Positions 18,152 to 27,465 of a stretch of 64,000 nt of DNA are shown in pieces. Below the pieces are notes generated by a model. The model made no database searches. It saw nothing but the letters and a program-made list of their open reading frames with translations, and was not told the origin of the DNA. Position 1 is the first letter of the stretch, and each line of letters opens with the position of its first letter. Position numbers and translations under genes: made by a program. Source of the stretch: PALSA-911 sp963743035 (lineage in GTDB: Bacteria; Pseudomonadota; Alphaproteobacteria; Acetobacterales; Acetobacteraceae). Location of the stretch: NCBI GenBank assembly GCA_963743035.1, contig CAVUOB010000002.1, forward strand, positions 62,001 to 126,000, given 5' to 3'.

Positions 18152-18227
18152 TGAAATCACGCGGGAGGAAATCGTGATGAAATCGCGCTGGAGGAAATCG
18201 TGATTAAATCACGCGGAAAGAAATCGC
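18150..18227 (+). repeat. Three 26-bp tandem repeats forming a mini-ORF ladder
   Basis: The units are 18150-18175, 18176-18201 and 18202-18227. Units 1 and 2 each carry ATGAAATC then GGAGGAAATCGTG. The first ATG (18151) overlaps the AtuA stop and opens MKSRGRKS, whose TGA overlaps the ATG at 18177. That opens MKSRWRKS, whose TGA overlaps an ATT at 18203. The third frame ends in a TGA overlapping the real start at 18229 (ATGA). Each step has a GGAGG- or GGAAAG-like ribosome site eight bases before the next start. The repeat fills the whole gap from stop to start. Confidence 0.9.
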
Positions 18228-18228
18228 G

Positions 18229-18564
18229 ATGAAGCTGCGGGAACTCGCCCATGCCCGGACCGGGGACAAGGGCAATTCGTCCAACATCTCTGTCATTGCC
18301 TATGATCCCGGCGACTTCGCCTTCCTGGCGGAGCATGTCACGGCCGAGCGGGTGCGGGCGTTTTTCGCTGGCACGGTGAAAGGTGCGGTGGAACGCTACG
18401 AACTGCCCGGGCTGGGGGCGTTGAACTTCGTCCTGCACGATACGCTGGGCGGCGGCGTGACGCGGTCCCTGGCCCTGGACATCCATGGCAAAAGCCTGAG
18501 CTCCAGCCTGCTGGAAATGGAAGTGCCCGATACCCAGCTCGCGGCCCGGAAGGGCCGCTCATGA
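18229..18564 (+). CDS. AtuA C-terminal-like ferredoxin-fold protein
   Basis: 111-residue protein beginning MKLRELAHARTGDKGNSSNI, the hallmark of the small domain that accompanies AtuA proteins. The middle has AVERYELPGLGALNFVLHD and the end LGGGVTRSLALDIHGKSL. It probably forms a complex with the AtuA protein encoded upstream; the function is not established. Its start is the last step of the repeat ladder, and its stop overlaps the SDR start (ATGA), so four genes are likely translated in series. Confidence 0.85.
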   Translation: MKLRELAHARTGDKGNSSNISVIAYDPGDFAFLAEHVTAERVRAFFAGTVKGAVERYELPGLGALNFVLHDTLGGGVTRSLALDIHGKSLSSSLLEMEVPDTQLAARKGRS

Positions 18565-19325
18565 AGCTGCCGCGCACGCCCTCGCTGCGGCTGGACGGCA
18601 AGCGGGCGCTGGTGACCGGCGCCGGCCGCGGCCTGGGGCTGGCGGCCGCGGCGGCGTTGGGTCAGGCCGGGGCGCATGTGACGCTGATCTCCCGCAGCCC
18701 GGACGAGATCGAGGCGGCCGCCGCGGCCATCCGCGACGATGGCGGCTCGGCCGACACGCTGGTGCTGGACGTGATGGACCGTCCCGGGTGCGCGGCGGCG
18801 ATCGCCGTGGCCGAGCCGTATGACGTGCTGGTGAACAATGCCGGCACCAACCGTCCGGCGAGTTTTCTGGACGTGACGGAAGAGGATTACGACGCGATCG
18901 TCGACCTCAATCTGCGGGCCGCGTTCTTCGTCGCCCAGGCAGTGGCGCGGCGGATGGTGGAGGGTGGCCGGCACGGCTCGATCATCCATATCTCTTCGCA
19001 GATGGGGCATGTCGGCGGCGCCCGGCGGACCGTGTATTGCGCGTCCAAGCATGCGTTGGAGGGGCTGGCCAAGGCGATGGCGATCGACCTGGCGCCGCAC
19101 CAGATCCGCGTGAACACGATCGGGCCGACCTTCTTCGAGACGCCGCTGACGAAACCGTTCTTCGAAAACGTGCCGTTCAAGGAAGACACGCTGCGCCGCA
19201 TCAAGCTTGGTCGCCTGGGCCAGGTGGAAGATCTGATGGGCTCGGTGGTTTTCCTGGCTTCCGACGCTGCTGCGCTGATCACCGGCACGTCGGTTCTGGT
19301 GGATGGCGGCTGGACCGCTGAATAG
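18561..19325 (+). CDS. Short-chain dehydrogenase/reductase (SDR)
   Basis: 254-residue classical SDR. The cofactor motif is TGAGRGLG (about 20-27). NNAGTNRPA follows, then the active-site serine in IHISSQMG and the Tyr-x3-Lys in VYCASKHALEG. The C-terminus ITGTSVLVDGGW is typical. It most resembles gluconate/3-oxoacyl reductase-type SDRs, but specificity cannot be read from sequence. Coupled by ATGA overlap to the preceding gene, and 13 bases before the HisD-like dehydrogenase. Confidence 0.92.
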   Translation: MKLPRTPSLRLDGKRALVTGAGRGLGLAAAAALGQAGAHVTLISRSPDEIEAAAAAIRDDGGSADTLVLDVMDRPGCAAAIAVAEPYDVLVNNAGTNRPASFLDVTEEDYDAIVDLNLRAAFFVAQAVARRMVEGGRHGSIIHISSQMGHVGGARRTVYCASKHALEGLAKAMAIDLAPHQIRVNTIGPTFFETPLTKPFFENVPFKEDTLRRIKLGRLGQVEDLMGSVVFLASDAAALITGTSVLVDGGWTAE

Positions 19326-19338
19326 AGGGCTTTGAAAC

Positions 19339-20625
19339 ATGATCCGTCATCTGAAGACCGGCCGCAGCGTCGAGCAGACCACGGAGGCGGACCGGCTGGT
19401 ACGCCAGACCGTCGAGGGCATCCTGGCCGATGTCGCCGCGCGCGGGGATGCGGCGGTGCGGGAAATTTCGGAGAAATTCGACAAATGGTCGCCGAAATCC
19501 TTCCGGCTGTCGGCCTCGGAGATCCAGGCGTTGATGGACACGCTGCCGGCGCAGGTGATCGAGGATATCCAATTCGCCCAGGCGCAGGTGCGCCGTTTCG
19601 CGCAGGCGCAGCGGGACGCGCTGCAGGACATCGAAATCGAGACGCTGCCGGGCATCACGCTGGGCCACAAGAACATCCCGGTGTCGTCGGTGGGCTGCTA
19701 CGTGCCGGGCGGGCGCTACCCGATGGTGGCGTCGGCGCATATGAGCGTGGTGACCGCCAAGGTCGCCGGCGTGAAGCGGGTGATCGCCTGCACCCCGCCG
19801 CTGAACGGCGTCGCCCCCGCGGCGACCGTGGCGGCGATGGCGCTGGGCGGGGCCGATGAGATCTATCTGCTCGGCGGGGTCCAGGCCGTGGCGGCGATGG
19901 CATTGGGCACCGAGACCATCGCGCCCGTGGACATGCTGGTCGGGCCGGGCAACGCCTATGTCGCGGAGGCCAAGCGGCAATTATATGGCCGCGTCGGCAT
20001 CGATCTGTTCGCCGGCCCCACGGAGACGCTCATCATCGCCGACGACACGGCGGATGTGGAAATGTGCGCGACCGACCTTCTCGGCCAGGCGGAGCACGGG
20101 CCGACCTCCCCGGCGGTGCTGCTGACGACATCGGCGCGGCTGGCGGAAGGGATCGAGGCGGAGATCCAGCGCCAGTTGAAGGTGCTGCCGACCGCGGACG
20201 TGGCGTCCGTCTCCTGGCGCGATTGCGGCGAGGTCATTCTGTGCGACACCGATGACGAATTGCTGTCGGAGGCGGACCGCATCGCGTCGGAGCATGTGCA
20301 GGTGCTGACGCGCAACCCGCGCTGGTTCCTGGAGCGGATGACCAATTACGGCGCGCTGTTCCTGGGCAAGCAGACCAATGTTGCCTATGGCGACAAGGTG
20401 ATCGGCACCAACCACACGCTGCCGACCAAGAAGGCGGCGCGCTATACCGGCGGTCTGTGGGTCGGCAAGTTCCTGAAGACGGTGACCTATCAGGAGGTCA
20501 CGGACGAAGCCTCGGCGATGATCGGGGAATATTGCTCGCGCCTCTGCGCGATCGAGAATTTCGCCGGGCACAAGGAGCAGGCGGATCTTCGCGTGCGGCG
20601 ATATGGCGGCAGGAACGCGGCCTGA
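19339..20625 (+). CDS. Histidinol dehydrogenase-family protein (catabolic paralogue)
   Basis: 428-residue member of the zinc-dependent histidinol dehydrogenase family, which oxidises an alcohol to an acid in two NAD steps. Zinc ligands are likely in GQAEHGPTS and in NFAGHKEQADLR near the C-terminus. The catalytic Glu-His pair is in ASEHVQVLTR. The glycine-rich VGPGNAYVAEAKRQLYG is present. No other his gene is near and the neighbours are AtuA-like and SDR genes, so a catabolic role (for example a diol such as sulfopropanediol) is more likely than histidine synthesis. Confidence 0.88.
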   Translation: MIRHLKTGRSVEQTTEADRLVRQTVEGILADVAARGDAAVREISEKFDKWSPKSFRLSASEIQALMDTLPAQVIEDIQFAQAQVRRFAQAQRDALQDIEIETLPGITLGHKNIPVSSVGCYVPGGRYPMVASAHMSVVTAKVAGVKRVIACTPPLNGVAPAATVAAMALGGADEIYLLGGVQAVAAMALGTETIAPVDMLVGPGNAYVAEAKRQLYGRVGIDLFAGPTETLIIADDTADVEMCATDLLGQAEHGPTSPAVLLTTSARLAEGIEAEIQRQLKVLPTADVASVSWRDCGEVILCDTDDELLSEADRIASEHVQVLTRNPRWFLERMTNYGALFLGKQTNVAYGDKVIGTNHTLPTKKAARYTGGLWVGKFLKTVTYQEVTDEASAMIGEYCSRLCAIENFAGHKEQADLRVRRYGGRNAA

Positions 20626-20659
20626 GGCACGCGGGGATCGCCGCATTCGGGAGGATTTG

Positions 20660-22240
20660 ATGTTCCGCATGGGTGGTGGAGACGCGAAGGCCAGGGCGCC
20701 GGCCTATCTGCTGGCGACGGCCCTGGCGGGCGGTTCCTACACCAGCCCGGCGGCGCTGCTGGACCAGGCCAATCTGTGCAGCGGCCGGTCGCAATATCCC
20801 GCGAACTGGGTCTGGGACCCCGCGAAGACAGCCAATCAGCCGCGCGCCGCGACTCCGGAAGATGGCCTGCAGCCCCGGATCGAGCAGGTGCGCAACGGCA
20901 AGGTGATTGCCGTGTGGCAATCTCTCGGATCCGGCACCTGTAAAGGCGGAACCGGGATGGGCACCCATCGGGATCCGAAGCCCGCCGCCGAGCAGGGATG
21001 CGGACCGTTCGGCCGATCGCATAATTTCCAGACCTGGGAAAATGGCGACACGTTCCTGGTCTATCCCGCTGTCTACGACGCCGATCACGATGCCAACCAG
21101 CCCTGGATCGGGCCGAACTTCCAGTCGGCGGAGCAATACAGTTCAGGCAAGCCGAACGTCCCCACCGACATCACGATCAAGGGCGTGACGGTCAATGGCA
21201 TTCGCCCGGTCTTCGTCGTCGGCCCGTCGGGTGTCGCCTCGAGTGCCACCCTCGGCAAGGGTATTTTCTATCTCGACAAGAGCCGCAACCTGACGATCGA
21301 GAACATCGATATCGCGGGGGACCATCCGCGCGGCGGGTATGCCGCCATCTACGTGAACGGCGTCTCCGGCACGACGATTTTTCGACAGATGCGCATTCAC
21401 GGCTTCGCCTCCGCCAACATGGGTGGCATTTTCGGCACGATCAAACAGAACACCGGAACGATCGTCATCGATCAGGTCGAGTTGTATGAGAATGGCGGTG
21501 TGCAGAGCGGCGCCATGCACAACGTCTACATCAACGACAGCCTCGATCCGAAATTCACCATCCATATGATCCATTCGTGGTCGTACGATGCCAGTTATGG
21601 CCATACCTTCAAGTCGCGGTCGCCCATCAACATTCTGGAAGGCAATTATTTTGGCGGGAGCGTTCCCAGGGACGGATTTCCGCAAGCCGAATCCTATCTG
21701 GTCGATATTCCCTTCGGCGGGCAATTGACCATGAAAAACAACATCCTGGTGAAGAACCAGTCGGGCCCGAATTCCAATGCCATGTCGCTGACCTATTTGA
21801 TGGAAGGCATTCATGACGATCGGACCCAATCCGTGGATGTGGAGAACAATACCTTCGTCGCCTTGTCGAGGACCAACGATGGCACTCATCCGCTGTATCC
21901 GACGACTTTCGGCTATCCGGCCCAGTTGCCCAATGCCAATGGGTTGCTGATTCCCGCGGGCAAATCCTATGAACAGCCGTTTGCGGCGCACCAGATCGGT
22001 CCGCAGGATTTCATCTTCCGCCGGAACCTGTTTGTCGGCTACTGCCCCTCGACATTCCCCACCGCCAATTATCGTGGGGACGAGGCGGCGACGGCCGGCT
22101 TCAGCGATCTCAATCACGATTTCTCGCTGAAGGAGAAGGTGCAATCCAGGGACCGGTCGATCATCGGCACACCGGCCTACAGCCATGCCGCGCAACCGGG
22201 ACGGCGGCGCGCGGCGCCCACCATCGGCGCGGTGGACTGA
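20660..22240 (+). CDS. Right-handed beta-helix (pectate-lyase-like) protein
   Basis: 526-residue protein with successive beta-helix rungs: ITIKGVTVNG, LTIENIDIAGD, TIFRQMRIHGF, IVIDQVELYENG, LTMKNNILVKN and VDVENNTFVAL. Such folds bind or cleave polysaccharides outside the cell. The ATG at 20660 follows CGGGAGGATTTG. No convincing signal peptide follows, which is odd for the family. The gene is visibly AT-richer than its neighbours (many AAT, TAT and TTT codons), pointing to horizontal origin. No catalytic residues could be assigned. It stands alone between the HisD-like gene and msrA. Confidence 0.8.
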   Translation: MFRMGGGDAKARAPAYLLATALAGGSYTSPAALLDQANLCSGRSQYPANWVWDPAKTANQPRAATPEDGLQPRIEQVRNGKVIAVWQSLGSGTCKGGTGMGTHRDPKPAAEQGCGPFGRSHNFQTWENGDTFLVYPAVYDADHDANQPWIGPNFQSAEQYSSGKPNVPTDITIKGVTVNGIRPVFVVGPSGVASSATLGKGIFYLDKSRNLTIENIDIAGDHPRGGYAAIYVNGVSGTTIFRQMRIHGFASANMGGIFGTIKQNTGTIVIDQVELYENGGVQSGAMHNVYINDSLDPKFTIHMIHSWSYDASYGHTFKSRSPINILEGNYFGGSVPRDGFPQAESYLVDIPFGGQLTMKNNILVKNQSGPNSNAMSLTYLMEGIHDDRTQSVDVENNTFVALSRTNDGTHPLYPTTFGYPAQLPNANGLLIPAGKSYEQPFAAHQIGPQDFIFRRNLFVGYCPSTFPTANYRGDEAATAGFSDLNHDFSLKEKVQSRDRSIIGTPAYSHAAQPGRRRAAPTIGAVD

Positions 22241-22339
22241 CCCGGTCCTGTCTTTCGGGGGGCAATGGTGAGCCCGCTCTGGCCTCCGGGCCCCGCCGGC
22301 CCATATCATGGGGGCAAATCGAGAGAGGAGAGGGCGCCT

Positions 22340-22885
<546 letters not shown>

Positions 22886-22949
22886 CCCTCCCTTGCAACC
22901 GGGCGCGGGCCCGGTGCAATTTGACGCCTCGTTCTGGGGGATGGCATCG

Positions 22950-24146
22950 ATGGATCTGAATTTCACGCCGGCGGAGCTTGCCTTCCGGGAAGAGGCGCGC
23001 CGCTTCTTCCGCTCGGAGATCCCCGAGGCGATCCGCAACAAGGTGCGCGACGGGATCGAACTGACCAAGGAAGACATCGTCATCCAGCACCGCATCCTGA
23101 ATGCGCGCGGCTGGGCGGTGCCGAACTGGCCGGTGGAATGGGGCGGGCAGAGCTGGTCGCCGGTGGAGCTCTATCTGTACCAGGACGAGATGCAGCAGGC
23201 CTGCGTGCCGGGTCCGCTGGCATTCAATGCCTCCATGGTCGGGCCGGTGATCGCCCAGTTCGGCTCCGACGCGACGAAGCAGCGCTTCCTGGCGAAAACC
23301 GCCAATCTGGACATCTGGTGGTGCCAGGGCTTCTCCGAACCCGGGTCCGGCTCCGACCTCGCGAGCCTGCGCACCAAGGCGGAGCGCAAGGGCGACAAGT
23401 ATGTCGTCAACGGCCAGAAGACCTGGACCACGCTGGCGCAGCATGCCGACTGGATCTTCTGCCTGGTGCGCACCGATCCGGCGGCGAAGAAGCAGGAGGG
23501 CATTTCCTTCCTGCTGATCGACATGAACACCAAGGGCATCCAGGTGCGCCCGATCCAGACGATCGACGGCGGGCATGAGGTGAACGAGGTGTTCTTCGAC
23601 GATGTCGAGGTGCCCGCGGAGAACCTGGTCGGCGAGGAGAACAAGGGCTGGGACTACGCCAAGTTCCTGCTGGGCAACGAGCGGACCGGCATCGCCCGGG
23701 TCGGCCAATCCAAGGCGCAGGTGGCGCGGATCAAGGAGATCGCCAGGCTGGAATTCGCCGGCGGCGCGCCGCTCAGCGAGGATCTGCGCTTCCAGGAGCG
23801 GATCGCCGAGATCGAGGTGGAGTTGAAGGCGCTGGAGATGACGCAGCTGCGCGTCGTCGCCGATGAAAGGCGCCAGGTGAAGGGCAAGCCGAACCCGGCC
23901 TCCTCCATCCTGAAGATCAAGGGCTCCAACATCCAGCAGGCGCTGACCGAGCTGGTGATGGATGTGGTCGGGCCATACGTGCTGCCGTATCAGTGGCACG
24001 AGGACGGATCCAACGAGCCGGTGATCGGGTCCACGGATGCGATGACCGCCGCGCCCGAATACTTCAACAACCGCAAGGTTTCGATCTACGGCGGGTCCAA
24101 CGAGATCCAGCGCAACATCGTCGCCAAGGCGATTTTAGGACTGTAG
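22950..24146 (+). CDS. Acyl-CoA dehydrogenase, large-type subunit
   Basis: 398-residue FAD-dependent acyl-CoA dehydrogenase. The motif GFSEPGSGSDLASLRTKAE (middle domain), QKTWTTLAQHADW and the C-terminal IYGGSNEIQRNIVAKAILGL are clear. ATG 22950 lies 9 bases after GGGGG; another ATG at 22941 is in frame. It is followed after 4 bases by a shorter paralogue, repeating the long/short pair seen at 1445-3826. The substrate is probably a bulky or branched acyl-CoA. Confidence 0.93.
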   Translation: MDLNFTPAELAFREEARRFFRSEIPEAIRNKVRDGIELTKEDIVIQHRILNARGWAVPNWPVEWGGQSWSPVELYLYQDEMQQACVPGPLAFNASMVGPVIAQFGSDATKQRFLAKTANLDIWWCQGFSEPGSGSDLASLRTKAERKGDKYVVNGQKTWTTLAQHADWIFCLVRTDPAAKKQEGISFLLIDMNTKGIQVRPIQTIDGGHEVNEVFFDDVEVPAENLVGEENKGWDYAKFLLGNERTGIARVGQSKAQVARIKEIARLEFAGGAPLSEDLRFQERIAEIEVELKALEMTQLRVVADERRQVKGKPNPASSILKIKGSNIQQALTELVMDVVGPYVLPYQWHEDGSNEPVIGSTDAMTAAPEYFNNRKVSIYGGSNEIQRNIVAKAILGL

Positions 24147-24150
24147 GAAA

Positions 24151-25296
24151 ATGGATTTCGATCTGAGCGAGGACCAGCGGCTGCTGAAAGACAGCGTCGA
24201 CCGGCTGGTGGCGGATAAATACGGCTTCGAGACCCGCAAGACCTACATGGCCGAGCCCGATGGCTGGAGCCGGGCGATCTGGGCGCAATTGGCCGAACTC
24301 GGCCTGCTCGGCCTGCCGTTCGAGGAAGAACATGGCGGCTACGGTGGCGGTCCCGTCGAGACGATGCTGGTGATGGAGGCGTTCGGGCGCGGGCTCGTGC
24401 TGGAGCCGTTTTTTGCTACGGTCATCCTGGGCGGCGGTCTGGTCCGGTCCATGGGGAGTGCGGCGCAGAAGGCGAAAATCCTGCCGGCGATCGCCAATGG
24501 CAAGCGGCTGCTGGCCTTCGCCCATGTCGAGCGCCATTCGCGCTATGATCTTGCCGATGTAACCACCACGGCGACGCGCGATGGCGCCGGCTGGCGCATC
24601 AACGGCGCCAAGAGCGTGGTGCTGCACGGCGGATGTGCCGACCAGATCCTGGTGAGCGCGCGCGTCTCCGGCCGCCAGCGCGACCGGGATGGCATCGGGC
24701 TGTTCCTGGTGGACGCGAAATCCGCCGGCGTGACCCGGCGTGGCTACCCGACCCAGGACGGGCTGCGCGGTGCGGAGATCACCTTCGCCAATGCCGCCGC
24801 GGAAGCTGTTGGCGAGCCGGAGGCAGCGCTGCCGGGGATCGAGCATGCGGTGGACCGGGCGATTGCGGCGTTGTGCGCGGAGGCGGTGGGCATCCTGTCG
24901 TCCATGCAGGAGCTGACGCTGGAGTACCTGAAAACGCGAAAGCAGTTCGGCCGCGCGATCGGCGAGTTCCAGGTGCTGCAGCACCGTTCGGTGGACATGC
25001 TGATGGGCGTGGAGCAGTCGCGCAGCATGGCGCTGTTCGCCACGGTGATGGCGGATGAAACCAACCCGGTCGAGCGCAAGCGGGCCATCGCCGCGGCCAA
25101 GGTGCAGATCGGCCGGGCCGGCCGGCATGTCGGGCAGGAAGCCATCCAGCTGCATGGCGGCATCGGCATGACGATGGAATACAAGGTCGGGCACTACTTC
25201 AAGCGCATTACCATGATCGACAAGCTGTACGGCGATGCGGATTTGCATCTGACCACGCTGGCGAAGCTGGGCGGGCTGTTCGGCCGGGCAGCGTAG
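24151..25296 (+). CDS. Acyl-CoA dehydrogenase, small-type subunit
   Basis: 381-residue acyl-CoA dehydrogenase family protein starting MDFDLSEDQRLLKDSVDRLV. It keeps KQFGRAIGEFQVLQHRSVDM and QLHGGIGMTMEYKVGHYFKR, but the C-terminal catalytic-Glu region reads TMIDKLYGDADLHL without a Y-E-G. It is 4 bases downstream of the larger paralogue, so a heteromeric enzyme is likely. The C-terminus is followed by a short GC-rich gap to convergent lysE. Confidence 0.92.
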   Translation: MDFDLSEDQRLLKDSVDRLVADKYGFETRKTYMAEPDGWSRAIWAQLAELGLLGLPFEEEHGGYGGGPVETMLVMEAFGRGLVLEPFFATVILGGGLVRSMGSAAQKAKILPAIANGKRLLAFAHVERHSRYDLADVTTTATRDGAGWRINGAKSVVLHGGCADQILVSARVSGRQRDRDGIGLFLVDAKSAGVTRRGYPTQDGLRGAEITFANAAAEAVGEPEAALPGIEHAVDRAIAALCAEAVGILSSMQELTLEYLKTRKQFGRAIGEFQVLQHRSVDMLMGVEQSRSMALFATVMADETNPVERKRAIAAAKVQIGRAGRHVGQEAIQLHGGIGMTMEYKVGHYFKRITMIDKLYGDADLHLTTLAKLGGLFGRAA

Positions 25297-25339
25297 CTTC
25301 CCGGGTCCGGGCGACGGCCCGTGCCTCGCTGCGCGGCGT

Positions 25340-25984
25340 TCAGCTCCGCCGTCCCGCCAGGCCGGTCGCGGCGTGTGCCAGGGCATTCACGGCGAAGCCG
25401 ATGAACAGCACGCCCGACAGGCGCGTGATCAGCACCTCATGGCGCCGGTACATCCGCCGGACCGTCTCAGCGCCGACCATGGCAACCAGAATCGCATAGG
25501 CCAGAAGCCCGCCGATGAGGCTCGCCAGCACAAGGATCGGCAGAACCTGCCAGCTCAGGCTCGCCGCCCTGGCCGATAGCAGCGCGGTGAAGGTGGCGAC
25601 GGCGACCGGATAGGCCTTCGGATTGGTCAGTCCGAACACGATCCCGTGCGCCAGCGGCCGGCGCACCCTGGCGCTGGCGAACCCGGCCTCCGTCGCCCGG
25701 GCCCGCACGGCGCGAAGCCCCAGCCAGAACAGATAGATCCCGCTGGCTAGGCCCAGCAGATCAAAGATCGCGGGGCCGATCGCATGCGCGCCGATGATGG
25801 CGACCAGCGCGACCGTCGCCCACAGCACATCGCCCACCAGATGCCCGCCCAGGAACGCGGCCCCGGCCCGGCGCCCTTGGCCTGCACCGATCCCGAGCAC
25901 CGCGAGCACGCCGGGACCGGGGGTGATGCCGTAGATGAAGCCGGCAACCCCGGCCGCGAAGACGATCGAGCTGTCCATCACCAT
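25340..25984 (-). CDS. LysE-family amino acid/metabolite exporter
   Basis: 214-residue membrane protein with about six hydrophobic segments. The N-terminal GVAGFIYGITPGPGVLAVLG (about 12-31) is the LysE/RhtB signature. GIVFGLTNPKAYPV in the middle is also conserved. It probably exports amino acids or related metabolites across the inner membrane. It is 10 bases after the MFS gene on the same strand, forming a two-gene export unit. Confidence 0.88.
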   Translation of the reverse strand: MVMDSSIVFAAGVAGFIYGITPGPGVLAVLGIGAGQGRRAGAAFLGGHLVGDVLWATVALVAIIGAHAIGPAIFDLLGLASGIYLFWLGLRAVRARATEAGFASARVRRPLAHGIVFGLTNPKAYPVAVATFTALLSARAASLSWQVLPILVLASLIGGLLAYAILVAMVGAETVRRMYRRHEVLITRLSGVLFIGFAVNALAHAATGLAGRRS

Positions 25985-25994
25985 GTCCCGCCTG

Positions 25995-27260
25995 TCATCC
26001 TTCGGCCGGTGTCTCGGCTCCCCTGCGACGCCACCACAGATTGACCGCCGAGACCACCGCCAGCCCGCAGGCGCCCATGATCTCCAGCGCGGCGGTCGGG
26101 CCGAAGCGGTCGGCCAGCGCGCCGATCAGCAGCAGCCCCAGCGGGGCGGTGCCGATGCAGACCGTCAGCAGGCCCATCAGCCGGGACTGGATATGGCCGG
26201 GCGTGTGCAGCACGATCAGTGCGGTCTGCATGTTGGCGAAGGCGGCCGAGCCGAAGCCGCCGGCCAGCATGATCGCACAGGCCAGCGCGAACCAGGGCGC
26301 GAGCGGCAGCAGCATGATGCCGGCCAGGAAGACCAGCGTGCCGCCGACCATCAGCACGCGGCCGCTGACCGGCGGGTTGCCGCGGGCCAGGAACAACCCG
26401 CCGGTCAGGGCGCCGAACGGCTCGCCGGCGGCCAGCACGCCGACCCAGACCGGGGCGACGTGGAACACGTTGCGCCCGAGCGGGGCCAGCAGCGCGGTAT
26501 AGGAAAACCCGAACATGTTCATGGCGATGGTGATGCCGAGCACCCCGAGAATGATCGGCTGGCCGCGTGCGTAGGAAAATCCCTCGGAGAGATCGGCGGG
26601 TACGCGCGACAGCGACAGCTTTCGGGTCGCTTGCGTGTAGCGAAGCCCCAGCGCGAGCAGGGCGGAGACCAGGTAGAAGCAGGCGGAGATGGCGAACGCG
26701 CCGGCGAGGCCCAGCGACTGGTAGGCAAGGCCGCCGACGATCGGCCCGATCATGCGCGCGACCGAGTTGGTAACGGTGTCGAGCGCCAGCGACCGGGCGA
26801 CCAGGCCGCCGCCGCTGGCCGCAGGTCCGGCACTCGGCGATTGCGCGATCTCGCCGACCATGCGCCTTCGCGTGGCCATGTCGGTGGCCCATACCGTGCC
26901 GGAAACCAGCGCCGCGGTTGCCACGTGCCAGGGCTGGGCGAGCCCGAAAAGCCCGAGCAGCGCGACCGAGACGGAACAGGTCGCGGTGATGAACATCCCG
27001 GTCACCAGGATGTGCTTGCGGTTCACCGCGTCCGAGATCACGCCGGCCAGGGCGCCGAAGCAGAACATCGGCAAGGTGCGCGCGGCCGAGACGATGGCGA
27101 CCATCAGGCCGGAGCCCGTCACCTCCAGCGTGAACAGCGCGCTGGCCAGCACTTCCAGCCAGCGCATGGCATTGGAACAGCCGCCGACCGCCCAGAGCCG
27201 GAGGAAGCCGGGCATGGTGAACAGGTCGCGCAGGCGCGGCGCCGTGTTGGCGATGGTCAT
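25995..27260 (-). CDS. MFS transporter (EntS/MFS_3-like)
   Basis: 421-residue major facilitator with about twelve transmembrane segments. The loop GVISDAVNRKHILVTG between TM2 and TM3 and the mid-protein MIGPIVGGLAYQSLG are typical of the enterobactin-exporter branch. The C-terminal half has GLLTVCIGTAPLGLLLIGAL. Likely a small-molecule exporter with unknown substrate. It diverges from the VOC gene over a 205-base region and is followed by lysE. Confidence 0.9.
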   Translation of the reverse strand: MTIANTAPRLRDLFTMPGFLRLWAVGGCSNAMRWLEVLASALFTLEVTGSGLMVAIVSAARTLPMFCFGALAGVISDAVNRKHILVTGMFITATCSVSVALLGLFGLAQPWHVATAALVSGTVWATDMATRRRMVGEIAQSPSAGPAASGGGLVARSLALDTVTNSVARMIGPIVGGLAYQSLGLAGAFAISACFYLVSALLALGLRYTQATRKLSLSRVPADLSEGFSYARGQPIILGVLGITIAMNMFGFSYTALLAPLGRNVFHVAPVWVGVLAAGEPFGALTGGLFLARGNPPVSGRVLMVGGTLVFLAGIMLLPLAPWFALACAIMLAGGFGSAAFANMQTALIVLHTPGHIQSRLMGLLTVCIGTAPLGLLLIGALADRFGPTAALEIMGACGLAVVSAVNLWWRRRGAETPAEG

Positions 27261-27465
27261 GACCGTCTCAGCCGGCCGTGATCATCCGGCCCTGCTCACG
27301 TGAACCGAGGGGATGGCGGCGTCGCAGGCGTCTCGGACATCGGTTGCATCCTCCTGGCTTCGCGTGTCTGATTGGTCCGAGATCGACTGGAAGGGCGATG
27401 GACCGGGGTCCTGCCCGTCACTAGCATGCGATGAAAGCAGCGATCGGGGTAGAGGGAGACAGGAC

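Noticed and set aside
16592..18160. 522-codon minus-strand open frame opposite AtuA
   Set aside because: Same low-complexity composition as other shadows; AtuA on the plus strand is a full, recognisable family member.
18150..18227. Possible CRISPR array
   Set aside because: The repeats are directly adjacent, with no spacers, and no cas genes are present.
19339..20625. Histidine biosynthesis hisD
   Set aside because: No other his genes nearby; it lies in a catabolic operon and the sequence resembles catabolic paralogues.
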